NCBI GenBank assembly: GCA_003151425.1
Contig: PLXO01000084.1
Coordinates: forward strand, 7,293-44,568
Direction of reading: 5' to 3'
From: Acetobacteraceae bacterium
GTDB taxonomy: Bacteria; Pseudomonadota; Alphaproteobacteria; Acetobacterales; Acetobacteraceae
DNA length: 37,276 bases
Shown: piece after piece, positions 16,553 through 24,552 of the stretch
How positions within the stretch are numbered: position 1 is the first letter of the stretch
Layout of the letters: each line of letters opens with the position of its first letter
Program-made: the position numbers and the translations under genes
Notes under the pieces: generated by a model
The model's input: the letters and a program-made list of their open reading frames with translations, nothing else
What the model was told of the DNA's origin: nothing
Database searches by the model: none

Positions 16553-18055
16553 ATGAACGACGTCATTAGACCGGCGGCGCCGGCAATCGTTCCGGTTGAG
16601 CCATTGTTTGATCGGACCCCGATGTTCATGCCCGACGGTAACGCCGCGGGCTTGCCGGCCCCTGTCGTCTATGATGCCTCCGTGCGGGCGCTGCGCGTGC
16701 GTGCGATCAACTTCGCCGCCAAACGCTTCGCCGACATGATGTACGGCTCGGGCCTCGATCGCGCGACGGCAGAGGAGCACTTTCGCTGGCGGGCGGCGAT
16801 GGCGCCCGGCGATCTCACCGCACGGGATCAGGACGCCACCGCAACGGCCCAGCTCGCCGTCGCACACCAGGCGGGGCGCATCCGCATCGAGACCAGCGAC
16901 ACCGACCGCCGCGCGACCGTGCGATGGAGCGACGCGGATTTCGGTCCGCCGATTGTCGGATCGGCGATTGCGCGCGCGGGCTACGGTGGCATCCTGCTGG
17001 GTGACCGTGCCGCGCCGTCGTTCGATCCAACGGCGATTGCTCGGCGCGGTGCCGACAGCGCCGCGGCATGGCCGGCCGGCGATGTCGTCGAGACGCCGAA
17101 GCCACCGCCGGTCGAAGTCGCGGCCAAACTGGATTCGCTGTTTCGCGGATCGCGCGGCCTCTATGGCATTCTGATTGCGACGCCTGAGCGGGTTCTGGCC
17201 GAGCGTTACAGCGGGTTTGGCGCGCCGGACCGTGTCACGCCGTCCTGGTCGATGACCAAGGCGATCACTTGCACGGTGATCGGCCGGCTGATCCATGACC
17301 GCTGGCTGCACTCGGTGCACGACCCTGCCCAGGCGCCATTGTGGCGCGATCCACGCGCGGCGCAGCATGCCATCACCATCGATCATCTGTTGCGCATGCG
17401 CTCCGGTCTGGCGTTCCCGGTGCTGCACGAGCACGGGCGCGTCACGCTTGGCTTCGAGAACAGTGCCGTCTACCAGGACGCCGGCGATGCGTTCGACGCG
17501 GCGCAGCGTTCGATCGTTGCCACCGTTCCGGGTGCGGTGTTTCGCTACATCAACAGCGGGCTGAACGTGCTGGGCGCGATCATCCGCGACCAGATCGAGC
17601 AGCGCGGTCTGCCATATCACCAGACCGTCTATCAGTTGCTGGCGGATCGGATCGGCATGAGCAGCTATCAGCACTCTGCCGATCTGGTCGGCAACCTGAT
17701 CGCCTCGGGCGCCGGCTTCGCGACGTTGCGCGACTACGCCAAGCTCGGCGTGCTGTATGTGAACAATGGCATATGGAACGGCCAGCGTATCCTGCCCGAG
17801 TCCTGGGCCGACTACGCGCTGACCGCCACGCACACCGGCACCAGCTACGCCGCATGCTTCCGCAGCAACATCGATGGGCTGTTTCCCGACCTGCCGCCGG
17901 ACACCGCCTGGGCGTCCGGCGCGTCCGACCAGCGCATCTTTATCCTGCGCGGCAGCCGCATGGTGGTGGCAGTGGCCAACGAGACCGATCACAAGATGGA
18001 TCTCGCCGCGTTGAATTGCGTGATCGCCACCGCCGTCACCGCCGAATGGCGCTGA
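16553..18055 (+). CDS. Serine hydrolase of the beta-lactamase/esterase (class C) fold with N-terminal extension
   Basis: This 500-residue protein has a beta-lactamase-like domain from about 195 to the end. The catalytic SxxK is Ser233-Met-Thr-Lys236, the YxN motif is Tyr332-Ile-Asn334, and GAS in WASGASDQ near 455 takes the place of the third (KTG/HxG) motif. Around 190 residues precede this domain; they lack a signal peptide and match nothing I recognise. Members of this fold without a signal peptide are usually esterases, lactonases or amidases. The ATG at 16553 (MNDVIRP) was preferred over one at 16505 because the former follows the REP-like element cleanly, but this is not certain. Placed between dctM and the aldolase gene, it could open an ester or lactone of the imported substrate (inference). 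Confidence 0.8.
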   Translation: MNDVIRPAAPAIVPVEPLFDRTPMFMPDGNAAGLPAPVVYDASVRALRVRAINFAAKRFADMMYGSGLDRATAEEHFRWRAAMAPGDLTARDQDATATAQLAVAHQAGRIRIETSDTDRRATVRWSDADFGPPIVGSAIARAGYGGILLGDRAAPSFDPTAIARRGADSAAAWPAGDVVETPKPPPVEVAAKLDSLFRGSRGLYGILIATPERVLAERYSGFGAPDRVTPSWSMTKAITCTVIGRLIHDRWLHSVHDPAQAPLWRDPRAAQHAITIDHLLRMRSGLAFPVLHEHGRVTLGFENSAVYQDAGDAFDAAQRSIVATVPGAVFRYINSGLNVLGAIIRDQIEQRGLPYHQTVYQLLADRIGMSSYQHSADLVGNLIASGAGFATLRDYAKLGVLYVNNGIWNGQRILPESWADYALTATHTGTSYAACFRSNIDGLFPDLPPDTAWASGASDQRIFILRGSRMVVAVANETDHKMDLAALNCVIATAVTAEWR

Positions 18056-18182
18056 GCTAAATCGACAGACCCACACTGACGAACCCGCCGCGATAGCGCC
18101 CGCCCCGATAACGCCGACCCCGACACGCCGTCCCATTCCGCCCGAACTGGCACGACCGCCTCTGGCACAAAGGAACGTTTGC

Positions 18183-18971
18183 ATGACCGCCATCCGCAAT
18201 CCCGCCCGCGAGAAACTGGAAAAGGGCGAGCTGTCGCTCGGCTGCGGCGTGCGCCTGACGCGCAGCGTCGAGATCGGTGTGGCGATGAAAAGCGCCGGCT
18301 TCGACTGGCTGTTCATCGATTGCGAACACGGAACCATGTCACTGGACGCCGCGGCGCAGATCGCGGTGGCTGCGCTGGATGCCGGCATCGCGCCGATCGT
18401 CCGCGTGCCGAACGGCGAGTATTCGATGGCCACCCGCGTGCTGGACAACGGTGCACTTGGCATCGTGATGCCGCATGTCGACACCGCCGATGAGGCCGCC
18501 GAGGTGGTGCAGAAGCTGAAATACCCGCCGGTCGGTCACCGCTCGATGGGCGGCATCGGCCCGCACTACAGCCTGCGCGCCGCCAAGTCGGCCGAGGCCG
18601 CCGCGGCGCTGAATGCCGCCAACCTGACCGTGGTGATGCTGGAGACGCCGACGGCGATCGCCAACGCCGACACGATCGCCGCCGTTCCGGGCGTCGATGT
18701 GCTGCTGATCGGCACCAACGATTTGTGCGCCGAGATGGGCATCCATGGTGATTTCGGCAACGCAAGGGTCACCGAGGCCTATCAGGCGATGATTGCCGCC
18801 TGCAAGCGGCACAACAAGTTCCCGGGCATGGCGGGCATCTACAACGAGGACCTGATGGCCCGCTACATCGGCCTCGGCGCGCGCTTCATCCTTTCGGGCA
18901 ACGATGCCGCCCTCCTCACCGCAAGTGCGACGGCGCGCGCCGGCGCACTGCGCAAGATGCACGCAAGCTGA
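18183..18971 (+). CDS. HpcH/HpaI-type class II aldolase
   Basis: This 262-residue protein belongs to the HpcH/HpaI aldolase family, metal-dependent enzymes that reversibly cleave 2-keto-3-deoxy (hydroxy) acids to pyruvate and an aldehyde. It has the strand FDWLFIDCEHGTMSLD with Asp46, Glu48 and His49 (the catalytic His position), the pyruvate-binding Arg74 in IVRVPNGE, the GHRSMGG loop, the metal-ligand Glu in VMLETPTAI and GTNDLCAEMG with a second acidic ligand. An ATG behind AAAGGAACG was chosen. The aldolase follows the hydrolase by 127 bp and precedes the reductase by 82 bp. A dehydratase of the acid-sugar type on the opposite strand would make exactly the kind of keto-deoxy acid this family cleaves. 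Confidence 0.9.
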   Translation: MTAIRNPAREKLEKGELSLGCGVRLTRSVEIGVAMKSAGFDWLFIDCEHGTMSLDAAAQIAVAALDAGIAPIVRVPNGEYSMATRVLDNGALGIVMPHVDTADEAAEVVQKLKYPPVGHRSMGGIGPHYSLRAAKSAEAAAALNAANLTVVMLETPTAIANADTIAAVPGVDVLLIGTNDLCAEMGIHGDFGNARVTEAYQAMIAACKRHNKFPGMAGIYNEDLMARYIGLGARFILSGNDAALLTASATARAGALRKMHAS

Positions 18972-19053
18972 TCGCGCTGTTCACCGATTTAGGCAGCGGA
19001 CGCGCCGATGCGGTGCTCGGCCTGACGGTCGGCAGCAAGCTGACGGTCGTGCC

Positions 19054-19959
19054 ATGACGCTCGTTCCGAACCCGGACATTTCGAACCTGGACGTTACGCA
19101 CTCGGTCGTTACGCACCCGGTCGTTACGCACTCGGTCGTTGCGTATTCGGGGCTAAGACCGCCCGACGGCGCCACGCGGCTGATCCCCATCGTCGGCGAC
19201 CCCATCGCGCAGGTGAAATCGCCGTCCGGCATCACCGCGGCGCTACAGGCACGCGGCGTCAACGCCTATGTGATGCCGGTCCACGTTGGCACCAGCGACG
19301 TCGATGCCTGTCTCGACGGCCTGTCCCTGGCGCGCAATGTCGATGCGATGTTGGCGACCGTGCCGCACAAATTCGCCGCCTTCCGCCACGCCGCCACCGC
19401 GACGCCGCGCGCGACGCTGCTGGGCGCGGCCAATGTGCTGCGCCGCAACCAGGACGGCACGTGGCACGCGGACATGCTCGACGGGATCGCCTTCGTCACG
19501 GCGTTGCGCGGCGCCGGCTGCGAGCCGGCCGGCCAGCGCGCACTGCTGGTCGGCGCCGGCGGCGCGGGTGCGGCGATCGCACTCGCCCTGTTGGATGCGG
19601 GCGTCGCCGTGCTCGCCATCCACGATGCCGATATGCCGCGCCGCGACGCCCTGCAGGCCCGCCTCGCACGTGATGGCGCGGGCCGGCTGGTGGCGGGACG
19701 GTTGATAGAGGGATCCTCCGATCCGACCGGCTTCGATATTATCGTCAACGCCACACCCGCCGGCATGCGCGCCGACGATCCGCCGCCGGTGCAGACTGCG
19801 AGCCTGACGCCGGCTATGACCGTGGGCGACGTGATCACCGTGCCGGAGGTGACGAAGCTGCTCGAAGCGGCGCGCGCAATCGGCTGCGCGACCTCCACCG
19901 GTGTGGACATGTTCAGCGCGGGACGCGATCTGATCATCGACTTCTTGCTTGGCCGGTAG
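19054..19959 (+). CDS. Shikimate/quinate dehydrogenase-like protein (AroE-like)
   Basis: This 301-residue protein has the shikimate dehydrogenase layout. The substrate domain carries GDPIAQVKSPSGITAAL and the catalytic Lys106 in ATVPHKFAAF; the catalytic Asp is in WHADMLDGIAF (Asp140 or Asp143, the latter matching the D-G-x-x-F form of AroE-like proteins). The nucleotide domain has LLVGAGGAGAAIALAL, and VNATPAGM follows. The first 33 residues are unusual: a 15-bp tandem repeat encodes VTHSV/VTHPV/VTHSV before the domain begins near 40. Its position at the end of the TRAP/aldolase set, not with aro genes, suggests a catabolic reductase rather than the biosynthetic enzyme. The start could instead be an internal codon after the repeat. 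Confidence 0.85.
   Translation: MTLVPNPDISNLDVTHSVVTHPVVTHSVVAYSGLRPPDGATRLIPIVGDPIAQVKSPSGITAALQARGVNAYVMPVHVGTSDVDACLDGLSLARNVDAMLATVPHKFAAFRHAATATPRATLLGAANVLRRNQDGTWHADMLDGIAFVTALRGAGCEPAGQRALLVGAGGAGAAIALALLDAGVAVLAIHDADMPRRDALQARLARDGAGRLVAGRLIEGSSDPTGFDIIVNATPAGMRADDPPPVQTASLTPAMTVGDVITVPEVTKLLEAARAIGCATSTGVDMFSAGRDLIIDFLLGR
19093..19149 (+). repeat. 15-bp tandem repeat at the start of the AroE-like gene
   Basis: Three units of GTTACGCACTCGGTC follow each other (19093-19107, 19108-19122 with one change, 19123-19137) and a degraded fourth unit follows (19138-19149). The unit is a multiple of three, so copy changes keep the reading frame. Confidence 0.85.
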
Positions 19960-19966
19960 GATCTTC

Positions 19967-19992
19967 CGCCAAACCTTTGCTTCAGTTTGGCG
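19967..19992. terminator. Hairpin between convergent AroE-like and GT4 genes
   Basis: CGCCAAAC (19967-19974) pairs perfectly with GTTTGGCG (19985-19992) around a ten-base loop, eight bases after the AroE-like stop and 38 bases before the end of the opposing glycosyltransferase gene. It may end transcription from both sides. Confidence 0.5.
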
Positions 19993-20029
19993 CGGCCGTC
20001 GGAGCGGTGGTTTCCCGCAGCCCCCGCCC

Positions 20030-21262
20030 CTACGCCGCCAGCGCGGTCCGCCAGCTCTCGATCATTCCGGTTGCCGTCCGGTCCCAGGTGAATCGTGCGG
20101 CATGCGCCAGCCCGCGCGCGCGCAACGCCACCGCCAGCTCATCATCCTCCAGCGCGCGGCGCAACGCCACGGCGATCGCGTCGGTGTCCAGCGGGTCCAC
20201 CAGCAGCGCGGCATCCCCGGCGGTGTCGCGCAGCGCCGTACTCCCGGAGGTCACCACCGGCGTGCCGCAGGCCATCGCTTCCACTACCGGCAATCCAAAC
20301 CCCTCATACAGACTCGGATACGCAACAACCGCGGCGCGCGCATACAGCGCCACGAGCTCGGCATCCGGAACATGGCCGAGCAACCGTAACGATCCGTCCC
20401 GCTGCGCGCGCGCCGCCAGATCGTCGTCGAGCGCGCGGCCCCAGCCCCGCCCACCGGCGATCACCAGCGGCGTGCGCGCGCGCAATGCCTGGGGCAGGCG
20501 TGCGTGCGCCGCCAGCAGCCGGTCGAAATTCTTGCGCGGCTCGATCGTGGAGACGGCAAGCACATAGGATCGATCCGCCAGCCGGTGACGTGCCAGCACC
20601 GGTGCCGCGTCGCGCGCGTCCATCGGTCGGAACATCGGCGACACCCCAGGCGAGACGACGTCGATCCGCGCGCGGTCGATACCGAGCTCCGTCACCATCG
20701 TGCGCGCCGTGAAGTCGGAGACGCTGACGAACCGCGTAGCCTGGCGCAGCGTCGCTGGCAGTCGCCGCTCGATCCAGCTTACCTTCTCGGGCGCATGCAG
20801 GGCCGGATGGGCGCGCCAGGACAGGTCGTGCACCATCACCACGGTCGCGCCGTCGAACGGGCGGGCGATCATATTGGATTCATGATAGACGATGCCGCCA
20901 CCGATCCGCCGCGCCATGTCACGTGCCGCATAGTCGAGCCGCCGACGCAGCCGCCAGCCATGCAGCGCGACTACGGTCGCGCTGCGGCTGGCCACCGCGC
21001 GGGCGCGTGCCAGCACCGCACGCAGAGGACCGGACGGCGTAGTGGTGCTCTCCGTTGCGCGATCCAGCAGGTCCGGCGGCGCCACGGAATCGCCGATCAG
21101 CAGCGCCATGTCGACGTGCCTGGCGGGGTCGCGCAGGGTCCGTGCCATCTCCAGCGTCACCCGGCCGACGCCGCTGCGCCGTCCGGTCACGCCATCGGCG
21201 CCGAGCAGGAGGCCGATTTGTGTCCCGAGTGCGTTTTGCCTCGGTTGGTTCTGCGCAGACAT
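20030..21262 (-). CDS. Glycosyltransferase family 4 (GT-B fold)
   Basis: This ~410-residue protein is a GT-B glycosyltransferase. The N-terminal half has VTGRRSGVGRVTLEMARTL, the acceptor-side glycine loop, and VMVHDLSWRAHP. The C-terminal half has YVLAVSTIEPRKNFDRLLAAH, VIAGGRGWG, LRLLGHVPDAELVALY and the EX7E motif in YPSLYEGFGLPVVEAMACGTPVV. Such enzymes (mannosyl- or rhamnosyl-transferase type) add sugars from nucleotide-sugar donors to surface glycans in the cytoplasm. The start is uncertain: ATGs at 21262, 21277 and 21298 are all in frame and none has a clear Shine-Dalgarno sequence; 21262 was chosen because the fold begins soon after it. It diverges from the small ORF and GT9-like gene. 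Donor and acceptor are unknown. Confidence 0.85.
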   Translation of the reverse strand: MSAQNQPRQNALGTQIGLLLGADGVTGRRSGVGRVTLEMARTLRDPARHVDMALLIGDSVAPPDLLDRATESTTTPSGPLRAVLARARAVASRSATVVALHGWRLRRRLDYAARDMARRIGGGIVYHESNMIARPFDGATVVMVHDLSWRAHPALHAPEKVSWIERRLPATLRQATRFVSVSDFTARTMVTELGIDRARIDVVSPGVSPMFRPMDARDAAPVLARHRLADRSYVLAVSTIEPRKNFDRLLAAHARLPQALRARTPLVIAGGRGWGRALDDDLAARAQRDGSLRLLGHVPDAELVALYARAAVVAYPSLYEGFGLPVVEAMACGTPVVTSGSTALRDTAGDAALLVDPLDTDAIAVALRRALEDDELAVALRARGLAHAARFTWDRTATGMIESWRTALAA

Positions 21263-21296
21263 TTTTGCACCAGCCATTGATTTGCAGGAGCAAGCC

Positions 21297-21410
21297 ATGG
21301 ATCAGGTTAACAACCGCCTAAGCCGCTTGTATGAAGCGCAGCCATCGTGGCGTGCCTTCAATTCCCCGCACCTCGCGGCGGCCAACCGATTCGGACCCAT
21401 GGATGGATAG
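21297..21410 (+). CDS. 37-residue ORF overlapping the GT9-like gene start
   Basis: This short frame runs from an ATG behind GCAGGAGCAAGCC (a good Shine-Dalgarno sequence at correct distance) to a TAG, encoding MDQVNNRLSRLYEAQPSW and a further 19 residues ending FGPMDG. Its last codons contain the ATG (21403) of the GT9-like protein in another frame, so ribosomes ending here would be placed on that start. It has no signal peptide or hydrophobic segment. I recognise no family. It could be a translated leader for coupling, a small protein in its own right, or the lost N-terminus of a larger gene. Confidence 0.5.
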   Translation: MDQVNNRLSRLYEAQPSWRAFNSPHLAAANRFGPMDG

Positions 21411-22611
21411 TCTGCAAAAGCTGAAGCGCCTCTATTTCCGGGTTGGGCTGCACACGGCCCCGCCCGGGACGCTGCTTGACCGGGCGAACCGTCTCGCCTT
21501 CGCCGTGGCGCTCTCCGGTCGCATGCGGGCGTTGCGCCGGCGGCTTATCGTCGAGCAGCAGGGCGAATTCTTCAGCGCCGCCGGCACACATGTCCATTAC
21601 AATATCGAGCGGGCGCGCGCGGCGAGGCGGGTGGATGGCCTGGCGCTGGTGTTTTTCATGGGTCTCGGGGACTACCTGATGGCCACGCCGCTGCTGCCGG
21701 CCCTGCGCGCCACCTATCCGGAGCTGCCACTTTACGCCTACGCCTCGACCTCGCTGGACCAGGTCAACTCGCCGCTGGTGGCCGCGCAGCTCGAAGCGAA
21801 TCCATGCATTGCCAGGACGTTCCGCTATCAGGGTCGGCACGTGACCGATCGCGGACGCGTCGCATCGTTCTGGAAGAACTATGACTATAGCGCCGCGTTG
21901 CAGGACGTGCCCGAGCATTTCCTGATGCTGCCGGTGCTGTATGACCTGGACCCGATCGTGCCGCACCGTGTGACGAGCCTGTTCGATACCTTCGGGCTTC
22001 CGCCGCCCTGGCCGGTGCCGGTGCCGCTGGTGCCTCGGCAGGATTTGTCCGCCCGGGCCCAAGCGGTGCTGGACAAGATTCGCGCGGAAGCACGCGCATT
22101 CCAGGCGAGCGGGATCGTCTGCTGCCACTTCGACGTGCGCTCGTCGGGCTACGTCTATCCGAACGCGGCCGGAATGGTGCGCGGCCTGCTCGAGCAGGGG
22201 CGCTTCGTCATCGGTTTTTCGCGACTGGATGTGGCGGCGGCGGGCTATATCGGCATCGACATAAACGAGATATCGGTGAGTGACAGCATCGAGATTCTCC
22301 GGGCGCTGGCGACCGATCCGATGCCGTTGCATATCATCAGCGTAAATTCGGTGCTGTGGGCGATTTCGGCCGCGCTTGGCATTCGCAATCTTGGACTGCA
22401 CACCTTCTACGACGAGTCGATCCACCAGTATGTGTATGCGAATACCTTCGTGGTCTCGCAGCATTTGTATCCGCGGATTCCGGCAACGCGTCTGTTGCTG
22501 GCCCCGAAGGGCAGCTATCGGGAAACCGCGAACCCGGCGGGCGGTTCGCTGACGAGCTATGATCCCGCCTTCGTGCTCGACTGCTTTCGCGGCGTCCTGG
22601 CGGCACCTTGA
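21403..22611 (+). CDS. GT9-like (heptosyltransferase-fold) glycosyltransferase
   Basis: This 402-residue protein resembles GT-B heptosyltransferases: residues 86-106 read MGLGDYLMATPLLPALRATYP, the glycine-rich acceptor loop and first helix of GT9 proteins, preceded by an ~80-residue polar N-terminal extension. In the C-terminal half, VNSVLWAISAALGIRNLGLH sits where GT9 proteins have the S-x-x-x-H-x-A-A-A-LG donor-site segment, but the usual His is replaced, so the catalytic status is uncertain. The ATG at 21403 overlaps the end of the upstream 37-codon ORF; an in-frame ATG at 21331 is the alternative. The 3' tail encoding TANPAGGS...DPAF is found again in degenerate form at 25431-25505. A role in surface glycan assembly is inferred from the neighbours. 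Confidence 0.6.
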   Translation: MDSLQKLKRLYFRVGLHTAPPGTLLDRANRLAFAVALSGRMRALRRRLIVEQQGEFFSAAGTHVHYNIERARAARRVDGLALVFFMGLGDYLMATPLLPALRATYPELPLYAYASTSLDQVNSPLVAAQLEANPCIARTFRYQGRHVTDRGRVASFWKNYDYSAALQDVPEHFLMLPVLYDLDPIVPHRVTSLFDTFGLPPPWPVPVPLVPRQDLSARAQAVLDKIRAEARAFQASGIVCCHFDVRSSGYVYPNAAGMVRGLLEQGRFVIGFSRLDVAAAGYIGIDINEISVSDSIEILRALATDPMPLHIISVNSVLWAISAALGIRNLGLHTFYDESIHQYVYANTFVVSQHLYPRIPATRLLLAPKGSYRETANPAGGSLTSYDPAFVLDCFRGVLAAP

Positions 22612-23052
22612 TGACGATCTGTGCGGCGGCGGGCACTTTGGTGTCCTGACCGGGCCGTGGAGGCTGATAGAACGGGAGGCCGCACGGTGCGGACCATGAC
22701 GGTGACCGCCTATCGACGGCCGCGCCTGTTGGTCAGCGATGTTGAAGTCGCTCATGGCCAACGCGTTGACTGACCCCGTCGCACTGCCTGCGTCGCGTGT
22801 GGTGAGCGTGTTCAACCGCGCGCGAAGCGGCCCGGCAAGCGCTCAACCACTCTCTCGATTTTCTCTTGCCGTTAGACCGAGGTATTGTAGGATACCGAAT
22901 GACCACCCGGCGCCCTCGCCAGGCTGCGGAAATCGACTGAGCTGCATCCCAGAGGACGTAGCCAGTCATCAACAACAAGTCGCGTCCTGCAGAGTCAGAG
23001 CCAGCCCAGTCGCAGTAACGTGCCGGCTAGAAATGAACGGAGTCTTGAGCAC
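22612..23052. other. Intergenic region between GT9-like gene and broken methyltransferase (441 bp)
   Basis: I see no supported gene. Several chance frames cross it without family resemblance, and it has no obvious insertion-sequence ends. It may be the decayed remains of a gene, since it sits in a locus where several neighbours are broken, but nothing recognisable is left. Confidence 0.5.
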
Positions 23053-24116
23053 GTGAACGATAATGTCTGGCCCGCCCAGGATATCGAAACCATCGGGGCA
23101 TGCCCGTTATGCACGAGCACAAAGCGCAGCCTGCTGCACGGTGACTTGGTGGATCGCATTTTTTTGCGGCACCCGGCACTTGGCAGCTTTGGCGCTGTGA
23201 TGGCTGCGGCGCAGGCTATCTCGACCCGCGACCGACACGAGCTTCCATCGGCCGAGCCTACAGTACCTACTACACACATGATCAGGCCCTGCCAGAGGCA
23301 CCGGCAACAGAACGTCTTGGCCTGTTGGCGCGACTGAAACGCGCTGCTCTGAATGATTTTTTCAATGCGCGTTTCGGCTATCGGTTACGTCCGGCGTTGC
23401 CTCTTGGTCGCGAGGCCTTCGCGCTCCGTCCGGACAAGGCGCGCGACGGTGCCGAGATGGTACGCCATCTCCCCGCACCTCACCCCGGCGATCGGCTGCT
23501 GGATGTTGGTTGCGGGAATGGCGGTTTTTTACTCCTTGCACGCGATCGGTTGGGTTTTGAAGTCGAGGGAACCGAACTCGATGCAGTGGCGGTCGCGCGG
23601 GCGGCTGCGCGCGGCATCACAATCCATACCGCTCCACTGCCGGGCATGGGACTGAAGGACCAGCGCTTCACGCAGGTGACGCTGAACCATGTGCTGGAGC
23701 ATGTGCACGATCCGATATCGGCCTTACGGGAGATTTTTTCGACTATGGTGCCAGGTGGTCGAGTCTGGCCGCAGGTGCCAAATCTGAATGGCGCCTCGCA
23801 CGCGCGGTTCGGCGCCGACTCACGTCTGCTGGAGCCACCACGCCATCTTGTTATGTTCACGCCGGACGCTCTGCGCGCGGTATTGCAAACCGCCGGCTTC
23901 GTCGATATCGCAAGGCTGCCGCAGGAGAACCCGGCACCGTCGCTCTTTGCCGCCGGCTGGATGATCGCCTTGCGGATCGATCCGGCAGCCGCGAATGCTC
24001 CGACACCACCACCAGAAATCATAGCCGCCGGCGTGAACGCGAAATGGCGTTTCAGCGGCGTGTCGGATGAAGCCGAGGTTTTTACCATGATCGGTTTTCG
24101 CCCGCGCCATGTCTGA
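23053..24116 (+). pseudogene. SAM-dependent methyltransferase interrupted by a frameshift in a T7 tract
   Basis: Two frames together make one methyltransferase. The first (GTG at 23053) reads VNDNVWPAQDIETIGACPLC then HGDLVDRIF, the N-terminal zinc-ribbon-like part. After seven Ts (23159-23165) that frame becomes nonsense, while the next frame reads APGTWQLWRCDGCGAGYLDPRP, the second CxxC, and continues to the core: LLDVGCGNGGFLLLA, VTLNHVLEHVHDP, and LEPPRHLVMFTPDALR. One more T would restore a ~355-residue protein. The downstream frame alone has an ATG-like start near 23325 and could give a 263-residue domain. The 3' end overlaps the GT2 remnant by eight bases. The shift could be a mutation, a phase-variable tract or a sequencing error. 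The family often acts in O-antigen or other glycan clusters. Confidence 0.8.
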
Positions 24117-24552
24117 AACCTTGCGAGGCGAAACAGCCGATCTGGTCACGGTAGTGCTGCCGGCGTTCAACGCGTTGTCGAGCAACCCCGAATACCTGGC
24201 ACTCGCGATCGAAAGCGCGATCGCCCAGACGCACCCGAACTTTAAGCTCATCATCGTTGATGACGGTTCGACCGACGACTATACCGCGCTACGAGGTCGG
24301 TTTACGGATCAGCGGATAACCTGCCTGCGCCAGGATAACGCTGTCCAGTCCGCTGTGGCCGCACGAAATTGCGAACGGCTGGCACTCGCCCGTAGGGGGC
24401 TCGGCTCTGTATACCCACATTTGCGTCTGCACTTGCGCGCGGGTCTTGCAATCTTTCTCGTAATGCCTATGGTGTTAACCGCGGTTTGGCAGAACACTGT
24501 CTTGAATTCACGTCTCTATCGCCGGGTAATGTGGATGCTTGGACGACGATGA
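24109..24552 (+). pseudogene. GT2 glycosyltransferase with internal deletion
   Basis: The first ~75 residues are a good GT2 start: VTVVLPAFNALSSNPEYLALAIESAIAQTH, FKLIIVDDGSTDDY, then RQDNAVQSAVAARN. In family members the DxD and catalytic core should follow over ~150 residues. Here the frame goes directly to a C-terminal-like segment (LRLHLRAGLAIFLVMPMVL and RLYRRVMWMLGRR), so most of the catalytic domain is missing. It overlaps the preceding methyltransferase by eight bases and the next GT2 gene by ATGA. Its frame is still open and may be translated, but it cannot be an active GT2. Confidence 0.7.

Noticed and set aside
16529..18484. A 651-codon open frame antisense to the serine hydrolase and aldolase genes
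   Set aside because: It spans two well-supported genes and the gap between them, with no recognisable domain. Its end (RRYRGG...VGLSI) and a neighbouring frame briefly looked like a barrel C-terminus, but the stretch is too short to support it.
18968..19056. A short frame reading LIALFTDLGSGRADAVLG and on to the AroE-like start
   Set aside because: It is about 29 codons, out of frame with the aldolase, has no start or ribosome-binding site and matches no family.
22733..22978. Minus-strand frame of 81 codons in the gap after the GT9-like gene
   Set aside because: No ribosome-binding site, no motif and odd composition; an overlapping plus-strand frame is equally meaningless.
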